Shown here piece by piece: positions 9,023-17,626 of a stretch of DNA of 64,000 nt. Positions within the stretch are counted from its first letter, which is position 1; each line of letters starts with the position of its first letter. The translations under genes were made by a program, and so were the position numbers. Source of the stretch: Ruminococcus flavefaciens AE3010 (lineage in GTDB: Bacteria; Bacillota; Clostridia; Oscillospirales; Ruminococcaceae); the NCBI RefSeq assembly GCF_000526795.1, contig NZ_JAGT01000001.1:1573001-1637000 (forward strand), written 5' to 3'. The notes beneath the pieces are model-generated. The model was given only the letters and a program-made list of their open reading frames with translations, searched no databases and was not told the DNA's origin.

Positions 9023-12000
9023 ATGAAATTTAAGAGAATAATATCTATGGTATTGTCTACGGTTATTACCGTAACTTCAACAGCTGTGTTCGCTGGAGCA
9101 CCCATAATGCAAAATAGCATAGCAGTTGCTGCTGATAATAATCAAACTTATAGTTCTTGGCAGGAAGGCTATAAGGAAACACTAAAAACTGTTATGAGTG
9201 AAGGAAATTACTGTAGCAAGGCAGTATATGGCGAAAGTATGTGTTCCACTTATGCAATACGCGATTTGAATAACGACGGGACACCGGAACTCTTTATCAA
9301 TTATTCGCCTGCGTCCGCAGCATTTTCCGAGTTATATACTTTTTATAATTCAAAAGTTGTTAAGCTTATGACTTTACCAAGAGGCGGGTTTGTATCGTAC
9401 TCTCCAGAAAAAAATCTGATATATAGCAGTGGTGGCGGTGGAGCCGGAGGCTATGTTTATCATACATATTCAAAAATCAATAATGGTTCCATTGCAGATG
9501 TTGATTCATTTATGATCAGCGCAAGCACCTCGCCATGGACATACTATATTAATGAGCAAAAAGTAACTGAGGAAACATATAAATCAGCCAAAAGCAAATA
9601 TGACAGTATTATTTGGCTCACCGTAGAAAGAGAAAAATATTTTGAGGACATAAATTCTGATGATGATTTAGCTCTAAACTACAATTCATGGCAGGAAGGG
9701 TATAAAGATAAGCTGACCAGTATTGTTAAAGAGGGAAATTATTGTAGCAAGGCGGTATATGGTGAAAGTATGTGTTCCACATATGCAATACGAGATTTGA
9801 ATAACGATGGCATTCCTGAGCTTTTTATCAATTATCAGCCTGTAACTGCTGCATATTCTGAGTTATATACTTTTTATAATTCTAAAGTTGTTAAGCTTAT
9901 GACTTTACCACGAGCAGGCTTCGTATCGTACTCTCCTGAAAAAAATCTGATATATAGTAGCGGTGGCGGTGGAGCCGGGGGATATGTCTATAATACATAT
10001 TCCAAAATAGTTAATGGCTCTATTGAAAATGTTGATTCATTTATGGTTAGTGGAAGTACCACGCCACCGACATATTATATTAATGAGCAAAAAGTATCTG
10101 AATCAACGTATAAATCAGAAAAGACTAAATACGACAATATTATTTGGTTAAATGTAGAGAGAGAAAAATATTTTGAAAATATTAACACGGACTTTATGGC
10201 GTATACCACTACCACCACAACAACTACAACAACTACTACTCAGAAAAAAACTACAACAACAACTACTACAACAAGAATAACAACAACTACTACATCTTCA
10301 GATAACGCCCTTAGTGGCAAATGCGGAGAAAATGCAACTTTTATAATCGAAGAAGATGGAACGCTATATATCAATGGTACAGGAGCAATAGAATATAAAG
10401 CTACATCTTGGGATAAAAATCGAGATATTATTAAAAAAATCGTAATTTCAGATGGAATTACCAGTATTTGTAAAAGTGCATTCTTTTTCTTGCCCAAGGT
10501 TCAATCTGTAAAAATCGCAAATTCTGTAACTCAAATAGATGAAGGAGCGTTTAATTACTGTCAAAGTATTAAATCAGTTAATTTACCAAATTCTATTACA
10601 AAAATCGAAATTGATACATTCTGCCAGTGTTCGCAGCTTGAATCTATTAACATTCCAGATACTGTTACAGAGATTGGTTATGGAGCGTTTGATGGTTGTC
10701 TTAGCCTTAAAAAGTTAACATTTCCAGATTCTGTTGAGAATATAGGTCCACGTTCATTTTATAATAATAGATTAGAATCAATTATTATTCCAGCTTCTGT
10801 TACCGAAATCGGTTATGAAGCGTTTAATTATTCATCTGGTAGTAATGGTAAACATTTAGGCTCAATTAAAATAATGAATTCTCAATGTATAATTGGTATC
10901 GATGCTATTCCAAAGTCGTCAAAAATATATGGTTTTAGAGGTTCTACGGCTGAGGAATATGCTAATAAAAACGGGAATTATTTCGAAGCAATTCCTTTAC
11001 CAATGGATGATTCTTATGCAGATACAGGACCTGCTGTTGGCGATCTTAGCTTTTTTGAGAAATATGATACTAAAAAAGCAACTGTTAAGCCAATACTGTC
11101 ATTAAGCAGAATAGAACTTTCAATTGAGGAAGCAAGAGATAATCCAACTCAGACAATAGCATTATCAATTAAAAATGCTGAAAATGAATACGCAGGAGCA
11201 ATGTTAAGAGTAATTTGGGATGAACGACTAATATTTGCTGGCGGTAAGGATAAAGTCGTCTTTGGTTCTGCTTTAGAAAAAATGGCTAATTATGGTGTAG
11301 AGCCCAGTGATAAAAATAAAGAATTATTTATATCATTTGCAGGGAATGACAACGAAGGAAAAGATGGTATTATCTTGTCTTTTCCATTAACAATATCTTC
11401 TGATTGTAAACCAGGTGATGTTTATCCAATTCAGATAAAATATGGAATTGGTGACCAGTTTGTTCGTTTGCCTAATGATGAAGAAGGGCAGTTAATGGAA
11501 GCATGGGTATTTACCCAAGGTATCGTTCAAGGATATATCAAAATTAAAGATGAAGAACCGACACCTGTATATACACTTGGTGATGTCAACGATGACGGCA
11601 AAATAAACGCAGTTGACGCTTCTTCTATTCTTACAGCATACGCAAATATGTCTACGAATAAGCCAAGTGGACTATCAGATGTACAGATGTCAGCTGCTGA
11701 TGCAGACGGTAATGGAGTTGTAAATGCTGTTGACGCCTCCAATGTCCTGAGCTACTATGCTTATGTATCAACCACTCAATCAGATATTCTTTCATTTGAA
11801 GAATACTTAAAAAAAGGCAAGACTGTTGAGCAAAAAAAGATCAAAGAATATCCTGCGAGTGATATAAGCAAGTATCCTCAGTATATCAATGCTTTTAAGA
11901 ATAATATTAGCTCAAATATGTATAAAGGCATATATAATGTTTCGGATGTTGGATATGCATTATATGATATTAATTCGGATAACATTCCAGAATTAGTTAT

Positions 12001-12613
12001 ATCTGCAGGTAATTATGATATTTATTCCATCTATAATGATGAAGCAGTTAATCTGACTCCGTTCTGGGGAGCTAATCTTGTAAAAGGAGTTATTATTTAC
12101 GAAAACGGTTGTATTGGTATGACATCGATATCTGGTAACGGTGAAGGCGGTACTACGTATTATAAATATAGCGGCGGTAAAGGATTAGAAACTATTGATA
12201 GCATTTCATTTAACACCTCAAAAGCAACATATTCTCATAAGGGACAAAGCATATCCAGAGAAGAATATGATAAACTCATTTCTTCGTATGGTCAACAACT
12301 TAAGATAAGCTTTACTCATATAAATAATATTTCAGAATTTAATAAAAATGCTGTTGATGCTTCGGATAATGTAAGTACTGGAAAATCTCATGAACAGATG
12401 TATGAAGAGTACAATCGTCTGGTAGATGAGTACAATGCTCTTATTTTGGAAGCTGATCGCGCTTATGATGAAATGGCAGCAGCTTCTCCCGAAAAATTTG
12501 AAGTAGCCAAGGCAAAGTGGGAAGCTATCCTTGAAAGGGCAGGTGAAGTTGGGGATAAAGCTGACGAGCTTCATAAGAAACTTCAATCTGATGGCAATAC
12601 CACTGCTTCTTAA
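9023..12613 (+). CDS. Large secreted multidomain protein: tandem repeats, LRR, cohesin-like and dockerin modules
   Basis: A 1196-residue exported protein. Signal peptide 1-37. Two tandem modules of about 170 residues (45-215 and 220-392), each with SWQEGY, DLNNDGxPELFINY and a GGGGAGGYVY loop. Thr-rich linker 394-426. BspA-like leucine-rich repeats about 430-655. A cohesin-like beta-sandwich about 677-843 ending GYIKI. A dockerin about 849-925 with two DxNxDGxxNAVDAS-type calcium loops. The EYPASDIS module from 941. A charged coiled coil 1117-1190. Cohesins bind dockerins, so this protein could both plug into a scaffold and receive partners. Its dockerin closely resembles that of the nuclease at 61478. 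AAGGGGG precedes the ATG. No catalytic domain is recognised. Confidence 0.8.
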   Translation: MKFKRIISMVLSTVITVTSTAVFAGAPIMQNSIAVAADNNQTYSSWQEGYKETLKTVMSEGNYCSKAVYGESMCSTYAIRDLNNDGTPELFINYSPASAAFSELYTFYNSKVVKLMTLPRGGFVSYSPEKNLIYSSGGGGAGGYVYHTYSKINNGSIADVDSFMISASTSPWTYYINEQKVTEETYKSAKSKYDSIIWLTVEREKYFEDINSDDDLALNYNSWQEGYKDKLTSIVKEGNYCSKAVYGESMCSTYAIRDLNNDGIPELFINYQPVTAAYSELYTFYNSKVVKLMTLPRAGFVSYSPEKNLIYSSGGGGAGGYVYNTYSKIVNGSIENVDSFMVSGSTTPPTYYINEQKVSESTYKSEKTKYDNIIWLNVEREKYFENINTDFMAYTTTTTTTTTTTTQKKTTTTTTTTRITTTTTSSDNALSGKCGENATFIIEEDGTLYINGTGAIEYKATSWDKNRDIIKKIVISDGITSICKSAFFFLPKVQSVKIANSVTQIDEGAFNYCQSIKSVNLPNSITKIEIDTFCQCSQLESINIPDTVTEIGYGAFDGCLSLKKLTFPDSVENIGPRSFYNNRLESIIIPASVTEIGYEAFNYSSGSNGKHLGSIKIMNSQCIIGIDAIPKSSKIYGFRGSTAEEYANKNGNYFEAIPLPMDDSYADTGPAVGDLSFFEKYDTKKATVKPILSLSRIELSIEEARDNPTQTIALSIKNAENEYAGAMLRVIWDERLIFAGGKDKVVFGSALEKMANYGVEPSDKNKELFISFAGNDNEGKDGIILSFPLTISSDCKPGDVYPIQIKYGIGDQFVRLPNDEEGQLMEAWVFTQGIVQGYIKIKDEEPTPVYTLGDVNDDGKINAVDASSILTAYANMSTNKPSGLSDVQMSAADADGNGVVNAVDASNVLSYYAYVSTTQSDILSFEEYLKKGKTVEQKKIKEYPASDISKYPQYINAFKNNISSNMYKGIYNVSDVGYALYDINSDNIPELVISAGNYDIYSIYNDEAVNLTPFWGANLVKGVIIYENGCIGMTSISGNGEGGTTYYKYSGGKGLETIDSISFNTSKATYSHKGQSISREEYDKLISSYGQQLKISFTHINNISEFNKNAVDASDNVSTGKSHEQMYEEYNRLVDEYNALILEADRAYDEMAAASPEKFEVAKAKWEAILERAGEVGDKADELHKKLQSDGNTTAS

Positions 12614-12672
12614 CTATTTATTGATATTATAATATCTTTATGTATCAGATTATAAGAACCGTTAAAGAGCAA

Positions 12673-12699
12673 TAAAGGCGGGTGATAAACCCGCCTTTA
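12673..12699 (+). terminator. Terminator after the large surface protein
   Basis: An 11-bp perfect stem (12673-12683 with 12689-12699) with a 5-base loop and a short T-rich tail, 60 bp after the stop at 12613. The 100 bp beyond it show nothing recognisable. Confidence 0.75.
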
Positions 12700-12799
12700 C
12701 ATATTTCACTACGTCAGTGCTGTATAAAGTATAACAATATAAGCCTGTGCATTAGCTTCAGTATTCTATGATAGTTGATATAATAAGAGTCCTCATGGA

Positions 12800-12931
12800 T
12801 TACATCCAGTCCTCGAGCAAATCTGCTAAAGTATCGTAATCCATGTCGTCTTCGTCATAGGCGCTGCTCCATCTACGGATGTTAGCTTTAGAGTCACCTT
12901 CATGACGCAGACACAAGAACTTAGTCAGCAT
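12800..12931 (-). CDS. Small acidic 43-residue protein
   Basis: A short frame (start MLTKFLCLRHEGDSK, end LADLLEDWM) with a strong AAGGAGGG site 8 bases before ATG and a TTGACT-N16-TATAAT promoter just upstream. These two signals together make it a credible gene despite its length. The protein is soluble and rich in Asp/Glu with one WSSAYDEDD stretch. No family recognised. It stands between two plus-strand surface genes and beside a decayed gene copy. Confidence 0.6.
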   Translation of the reverse strand: MLTKFLCLRHEGDSKANIRRWSSAYDEDDMDYDTLADLLEDWM

Positions 12932-12964
12932 AAGCAATCCCTCCTTAAAGCTGATCTTAATTAT

Positions 12965-12992
12965 ATTATAGCTTAATATCCAGATTAGTCAA
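12965..12992 (-). promoter_or_regulatory. Promoter of the 43-residue gene
   Basis: TTGACT (12992-12987), 16-base spacer, TATAAT (12970-12965), 34 bp before the ATG at 12931. Confidence 0.7.
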
Positions 12993-13054
12993 CCATACAG
13001 TTTTTATTTTCAATAATTAACAAATTCCTGATAAAAGATATTGATTCCATAAAA

Positions 13055-13240
13055 TCAATCCTCAAAATCCAGATCATCAGAAAAATCAAAGTCATCTGCA
13101 TCTATGGCAGATTCTTCGTAGCCAGATACAAAATTGAAAATGTTGAATTCATCCACATTATCATACTCAAAACAAAAGCCTAAGGTCTCAGCATCTTCAA
13201 TTTCTTCTATTGTTGTCGCATACGCTTTGCCTTTTTCTTG
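13055..13240 (-). pseudogene. Truncated copy of the 16755-17426 gene (C-terminal part only)
   Basis: Minus-strand codons from 13240 to the TGA at 13057-13055 encode about 61 residues ending DEFNIFNFVSGYEES and a Asp/Glu-rich tail. This matches the C-terminus of the protein encoded at 16755-17426 (DEFNIFNFVSGYEESDNDADD). The frame is closed upstream by TGA at 13243-13241 and has no start codon or ribosome site. It is a duplication remnant, diverged at many third positions. Confidence 0.75.
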
Positions 13241-13320
13241 TCACATTATACAACATACATGTTTTAAGATTGTATAAACATACAAAAAGCACAAATATGT
13301 ATATTGTTAACAAAATGTAT

Positions 13321-13349
13321 TTGAATTTATCTAAAAATAATGATATTAT
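13321..13349 (+). promoter_or_regulatory. Promoter of the YidD-domain gene cluster
   Basis: TTGAAT (13321-13326), 17-base spacer, TATTAT (13344-13349), about 60 bp before the ATG at 13409. The flanking 13250-13400 stretch is very AT-rich and otherwise featureless. Confidence 0.55.
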
Positions 13350-13408
13350 TACTATGTAAGATACAACCGTTTCCTACTAATATGCCTATTTAGTATATTT
13401 TCAGAATT

Positions 13409-13900
13409 ATGAAGTGTAATTATAAAATCTACGAAAACTATTCCGGCGAGATGCCGGAACATAATACTCAGTTAGACGAGCAAATAATACTTACTCAAGT
13501 AAAAAAATCTTTAGAAGAACCAAAGAAGATAGTTTTCCGTCATAAAACAAAAGTCTGGAAAGATGCATTATTGCTGTTGAGCATAATTGTAATAGTTTCA
13601 GTGACTATGATTGCTATACGTTATTTAACTAATATTTCCGCTTGGATATTTGCTTTGATGTTGTTATTAGCAGCAATTGTATTCTTTGCCGTACTGGGTA
13701 AGAAATTATTGTTGACTATTATTAATCTTTATCAGAAGTATGCCCCAGAAACAATACGTTCATCATGTTTATTCGAGCCATGTTGCTCTGAATATATGAG
13801 GATATCAGTCATTAAATATGGAGCGTTAAAAGGCTTTATAAGAGGGATAAAACGCATATTACGCTGTCGTTATCCTAACGGTGGCGTTGACGAACCATAA
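13409..13900 (+). CDS. Membrane protein with C-terminal YidD-like domain
   Basis: A 163-residue protein. Residues about 105-163 match the YidD (membrane protein insertion efficiency factor) pattern: YQKYAPETIRSSCLF, PCCSEYM, KYGALKGF, KRILRCRYPNGGVD. YidD normally is a stand-alone protein of about 70-90 residues that assists YidC. Here it is preceded by about 50 polar residues and two hydrophobic helices (about 52-72 and 76-98), so it is anchored in the membrane by itself. No clear ribosome site precedes the ATG; the start could differ. It is followed 13 bp later by the 13914 gene and then by a membrane protein, so it may assist insertion of its neighbours (inference). Confidence 0.75.
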   Translation: MKCNYKIYENYSGEMPEHNTQLDEQIILTQVKKSLEEPKKIVFRHKTKVWKDALLLLSIIVIVSVTMIAIRYLTNISAWIFALMLLLAAIVFFAVLGKKLLLTIINLYQKYAPETIRSSCLFEPCCSEYMRISVIKYGALKGFIRGIKRILRCRYPNGGVDEP

Positions 13901-13913
13901 GGAGGTAGAATTT

Positions 13914-14156
13914 ATGCAGTACAAAACAATTACTATTGAACATCCATGCAGGTTAAAAAATCATGTAGCTCAAGAGCTAAATGCGGAGTATGAACAGGTA
14001 ATAAACCAACAAGCTGCTGAAGGATGGAAGCTTCTTGGAATCCACCCTATTAATATCCGTAGAAGACTTGGTTGTGCTCAATACTTGTTATGGGGCGTAA
14101 TATGGGGACGACATAATTATTTTCAAGCAGATGTGATAATCTTTTTTAAGGATTAA
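13914..14156 (+). CDS. Small DUF4177-like protein
   Basis: An 80-residue protein. The ATG at 13914 was chosen over an earlier in-frame start because it sits 7 bases after AAGGAGG. The core MQYKTITIEH...LNAEYEQVINQQAAEGWKLLGIH fits the short DUF4177 pattern (a Y-K-T strand, then a helix and EGWxL). Function of that family is unknown. The C-terminal half (LLWGVIWGRHNYFQADVIIFF) is hydrophobic. It overlaps nothing and is followed by the 14186 gene after 29 bp, so the three genes probably share a transcript. Confidence 0.55.
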   Translation: MQYKTITIEHPCRLKNHVAQELNAEYEQVINQQAAEGWKLLGIHPINIRRRLGCAQYLLWGVIWGRHNYFQADVIIFFKD

Positions 14157-14185
14157 TAATACCTTGTATCGGAGGTGGCAACGAT

Positions 14186-15988
14186 ATGTTTATGACCAAT
14201 TATGAATTGATCTACGGGAGTTATAAGGAAACCTCCAATGAAAGCATTCCTTTAATAAATAATGAGACTACTAGCCAGACATATGAAGACAGTAAAGATA
14301 CTGAAACTGCTGTAAGAGCCGTTTCAGGTGCGCACATTGCGGCTGCCAAATTTGCAGGAGGAGCAATATCAAAGCTATCAAAAAAAGCCGTTGATTATGG
14401 TAACTCAGACATTGCTTCAGAAAAGGTAGCTTTTGCCAAAGAAAAAGCTGGTTCAATTTTTAATAGACTGAAAGACAGAGCAACTGGCTTTGCAGCTAAT
14501 AATAAAAACAACACTGACGAAAATGCGTTATACAATTCTGACATGAATACTTCTATTAATGAATATGATAATGTAGGTGATAATGAAAGAAATGGTGTTA
14601 ATCTTTCGTCTACAGGTTCAGCTTTAACACAAATTCCTCAAGCATCATTCAATACAAGGCAATTTAATTATGAAGAGGAGAAGAAATCTCCTGTCATTTA
14701 CGTCCTTGTAGGAGTAATCGGAATCTTGCTTTTAGGAATTGGGGTTTTAGGCGGTATGTTGTTGATGAAAAATAAAACCGATAATAAAGTTCCAGATAGC
14801 AATGAATCAACAGCAGCAGTCGTAACAGAAAGTAATTTGGCAACAACCGACAACGCAAAGACAACGCCTATCGCATCAACTACAGTTACAGCAATTACAA
14901 CTGAATCATCTGCATTACAAATTAAAGAATATCCTTCGAATGAAATAAGCAAGTATCCACAATATATAGATGCAATCAAGGAATGTATTGATTCATCAAT
15001 ATTTACAGTAAATGATGCAAATTATTCACTTATTGATTTAAACGGTGATGATATTTCAGAATTATTAATACAATCTGGAAATGGTTCTGGTATATATGGG
15101 ATAATAGATAATCATTATGTTGAATTAATTAGAACTTATGGTGCATTACGTCCTCCTGCTTTAATTTTTACTGATAAAGGTTATTTGCACATGACATCTA
15201 TTGAAGGAGCCGGTTCACAAGTATATGAATCTTTCTCACAATACAGCGGAGGTACAAAATTGGATGGTGTTGATAGTTTTGAATGTAATCTAGCTAATCA
15301 AACATACAGCCATAATTCTTCTTCAATTTCATCAGACGAATACGAAAAATTACGCTCTCAATATGGAAAAAGTATTGAACTGTCCTTAACGCCTATCTCG
15401 AATATCGCAGATATCAATAATCTTATAACAACAACTAATGCTCCAAAACCCTATATATCAGCACAACTTATTGCAGAACGAGGATTATATGAAGGAGTCG
15501 AGATATATCTGAGCGTTTCAGGTGACTATTCATATTATACTTATGATAGCTATGAATACGGTCCAAATAGCCAAAATCCTTCTCCAAGAAGCGGAAGTTC
15601 TTCGGAACAAAAAATCCGTATAACAGGTTTTTCTGGTGGAGTAACTAAAGTAGTAGTCAATGTTACGCCATATAACAGTAGTAGTATTGCAGGTGATATG
15701 GTAAGTGCAACCTATACGCGTGAATCAAGTAACGTTAAAGCAATCACTTCGTGTAACAAATATGGAAATATATATTCTCCAAGTGGAAATAAAGTTGATG
15801 GTCTTACAAGATCATACTTAATAGATGGCGGTTCAGCGACATACGAAAGACATGATTTAACAGACGGTTGGCATATTGTTGCAGTAAATGCATACTATGA
15901 TGGTTCTGTTTATTGGTACGAACTTTATGATGCTGATGACGGTGATTATTACGGCTGGGTAAATGAAAACAATATAACTTTCTATTGA
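14186..15988 (+). CDS. Single-pass membrane protein with EYPASDIS-type module and SH3-like end
   Basis: A 600-residue protein, a longer relative of the 7786 product. Order: soluble N-terminal part with Ala/Lys-rich helices (1-168), one membrane helix (about 170-192, GVIGILLLGIGVLGGMLLM), a Thr-rich linker, the shared module from about 248 (KEYPSNEISKYPQYI, LIDLNGDDISELL), an immunoglobulin-like strand region (about 425-520), and a C-terminal SH3-like part ending GWVNENNITFY. The TGA stop at 15986-15988 is in frame with the L,D-transpeptidase region that follows, and no ribosome site separates them, so the original protein was probably a fusion of about 797 residues. GGAGG lies 12 bases before ATG. 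Confidence 0.75.
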   Translation: MFMTNYELIYGSYKETSNESIPLINNETTSQTYEDSKDTETAVRAVSGAHIAAAKFAGGAISKLSKKAVDYGNSDIASEKVAFAKEKAGSIFNRLKDRATGFAANNKNNTDENALYNSDMNTSINEYDNVGDNERNGVNLSSTGSALTQIPQASFNTRQFNYEEEKKSPVIYVLVGVIGILLLGIGVLGGMLLMKNKTDNKVPDSNESTAAVVTESNLATTDNAKTTPIASTTVTAITTESSALQIKEYPSNEISKYPQYIDAIKECIDSSIFTVNDANYSLIDLNGDDISELLIQSGNGSGIYGIIDNHYVELIRTYGALRPPALIFTDKGYLHMTSIEGAGSQVYESFSQYSGGTKLDGVDSFECNLANQTYSHNSSSISSDEYEKLRSQYGKSIELSLTPISNIADINNLITTTNAPKPYISAQLIAERGLYEGVEIYLSVSGDYSYYTYDSYEYGPNSQNPSPRSGSSSEQKIRITGFSGGVTKVVVNVTPYNSSSIAGDMVSATYTRESSNVKAITSCNKYGNIYSPSGNKVDGLTRSYLIDGGSATYERHDLTDGWHIVAVNAYYDGSVYWYELYDADDGDYYGWVNENNITFY

Positions 15989-16036
15989 AGAGAATTTAGT
16001 GAATACCTTGAAAAGCATGGATTAAATTCAAAACAA

Positions 16037-16579
16037 ATGGGCAGTTCAAAGCAAGTAATAACCGTTGATTCAAGTGGCAGTTCATGTTCTGTAAAAATAT
16101 ATGAAATTAAAAGCGGTTCATGGGATTGCTTTTTTGAATCAAGTGGCATCGTTGGCAAAAACGGTGTATCAGCAAACAGCCATGAGGGAGACTATTGTAC
16201 TCCTAAAGGTATATTCTCACTTGGATTTGCTTTTGGTACCCAGTCTATGAATAGATTGAACGTCGAATATAGGAAGATAAATGATAACTGCTATTGGGTA
16301 GATGATTCCACATCCCCACTTTATAATCAATGGACTGAAAGCAATAATATCACTTGGAACAGTGCTGAACATCTTATTGATTACCCTGATTCATATAAGT
16401 ATTCCGTAGTAATAAATTATAATATGGAACCGATAGTTCCATATAAAGGTTCAGCTATTTTCCTACATTGTATGACAGGTGAATATACTGCAGGCTGTGT
16501 GGCTGTACCTGAGGATGATATGCTTATTATTCTGAACTGGCTTGATAGTACAAAACATCCGATAATCATAATTGAATAG
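16037..16579 (+). CDS. L,D-transpeptidase (YkuD-like) domain protein, possibly part of the preceding gene
   Basis: A 180-residue product with the catalytic signature of YkuD-type L,D-transpeptidases: an Gly-rich substrate strand, then IFLHCMTGEYTAGCVAV, where the His and the Cys of GC are the expected active residues. Such enzymes make 3-3 cross-links in peptidoglycan or attach proteins to it. No signal peptide and no ribosome site precede ATG 16037. Reading upstream in frame gives 16 more codons to the TGA at 15986-15988, which ends the 14186 gene. As a separate protein it would be cytoplasmic and probably untranslated; as a fusion it would be extracellular. It ends with TAG directly followed by TGA. 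Confidence 0.7.
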   Translation: MGSSKQVITVDSSGSSCSVKIYEIKSGSWDCFFESSGIVGKNGVSANSHEGDYCTPKGIFSLGFAFGTQSMNRLNVEYRKINDNCYWVDDSTSPLYNQWTESNNITWNSAEHLIDYPDSYKYSVVINYNMEPIVPYKGSAIFLHCMTGEYTAGCVAVPEDDMLIILNWLDSTKHPIIIIE

Positions 16580-16581
16580 TG

Positions 16582-16610
16582 AAAGGGCTCGCATTATAGC
16601 GAGCCTTTTT
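16582..16610 (+). terminator. Rho-independent terminator of the surface cluster
   Basis: A 7-bp GC-rich stem (GGCTCGC 16586-16592, GCGAGCC 16599-16605) with flanking A and T runs extending it, ending in TTTTT. It starts 3 bp after the stop codon. Confidence 0.9.
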
Positions 16611-16697
16611 ATGATTATATCTGTGTACAGTTAGTCACAGTATCAGTATCTTTTCCAATGTTTGTGCTTCTGTTGTATGTTTATAGCGCCATATATG

Positions 16698-16718
16698 GCC
16701 TCCCCTTGACGGGGAGGC
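16698..16718 (-). terminator. Hairpin downstream of the 16755 gene
   Basis: An 8-bp perfect stem GCCTCCCC/GGGGAGGC with a 5-base loop, 37 bp past the minus-strand stop. There is no T-run, so termination is uncertain. Confidence 0.45.
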
Positions 16719-16754
16719 TCCTCTTATTATATTTAAAACTTCAGCTCAACAAGA

Positions 16755-17426
16755 TTAATCCTCAAACTCGAAGTCATCCGCATCGTTATCCGATTCTTCG
16801 TAGCCGGAAACAAAGTTGAAAATATTAAACTCGTCTACATCGTCCTCTTCAAAGCCAAATCCTGCGCTATCATAATCCTCAAATAACTCATCTGGGTCTG
16901 CGTGTGCCTGTGCTTCCTGTGGCGATATGTACTTGAAGCTGAACTCCTTGGCTAGCTGATGAATATGCTTCTTTCTGCTGCAAAAGAAGCATGTTACCAA
17001 TGTTTCATCCTCAAGAAGGTGATAGAATTCCGACATAGTCAAAGTCAATTCTTCAATGAAATAGCGCCGATAATTCAGCTTCTTATCAATTACAGGCAAG
17101 CCGTTCTCACCTTTGTGAGCAGCATAGCAGATGTTGCCGTTTGACGAAAACAGCAGAAAGCCTGTCAGTATATCTTTTTTGTTGGCAGGATCCTTCATGA
17201 TACGAGTCCAGTGCTTGTTGATAAACATCGCCACAAGAACTTGGTATATGCCGGGGGCTGAGCCTCCTGTGCGCTTAAATGTGATAGTTTTTGCCTCTGT
17301 GTCTACGATCATCTGACCATAGCACTTGGGCATCTGCTGAAAAGAGAACTCGAGTGGATCAATAGGACACATTTCAAAGTCACTGACAACAACTTTTCTT
17401 CCTGTTGCTTTCCATGTATTATTCAT
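16755..17426 (-). CDS. Hypothetical protein with acidic C-terminus
   Basis: A 223-residue soluble protein. ATG at 17426 was chosen because AGGAGG lies 5 bases upstream; an earlier TTG start would have no site. It begins MNNTWKATGRKVVVSDFEM and ends in a strongly acidic tail (about 185-223). The central part mixes strands and helices (FKRTGGSAPGIYQVLVAMF, CFFCSRKKHIHQLAKEF). No family recognised. A decayed copy of its C-terminus lies 3.5 kb away at 13055, so the gene has been duplicated around the surface cluster. Its 265-base leader holds a large hairpin (17622-17680). Confidence 0.65.
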   Translation of the reverse strand: MNNTWKATGRKVVVSDFEMCPIDPLEFSFQQMPKCYGQMIVDTEAKTITFKRTGGSAPGIYQVLVAMFINKHWTRIMKDPANKKDILTGFLLFSSNGNICYAAHKGENGLPVIDKKLNYRRYFIEELTLTMSEFYHLLEDETLVTCFFCSRKKHIHQLAKEFSFKYISPQEAQAHADPDELFEDYDSAGFGFEEDDVDEFNIFNFVSGYEESDNDADDFEFED

Positions 17427-17503
17427 ATTTTCCTCCTGTTCTGCCTTTAGGCAAGGCAACGTCAATCGTGATGGTTATCTCTTGTTGACCCCAAAATACC
17501 TCC

Positions 17504-17626
17504 TCACAAAGGGTTTACGTATGAGTGAGTAAAACAAGTAGTAGATTTTTTTATGTGTGCCTCCCGGCGCTCTATTTGTGCGTCCTTCCCGACGAACTTG
17601 TCAAGCTGCTGAAATAAGAAAAAGAC
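17504..17626 (-). pseudogene. Fragment of an unrelated coding sequence
   Basis: A minus-strand frame of 40 codons, LFQQLDKFVGKDAQIERRE then THSYVNPL and TGA at 17506-17504, with no start codon. The composition looks protein-like (higher GC, charged helix) and differs from the surrounding AT-rich leader. I read it as the 3' end of a gene from a mobile element, truncated at the hairpin arm. The parent family is not identified. Confidence 0.35.

Noticed and set aside
10204..10290. Short periodic ACA/ACT repeats (also at 56828-56910 and about 61690-61790)
   Set aside because: They resemble repeat arrays but encode Thr-rich linkers in frame with secreted proteins, so they are not CRISPR or satellite DNA.
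10204..10290. CRISPR array or cas genes
   Set aside because: No spacer-repeat periodicity and no Cas protein was seen anywhere in the window.
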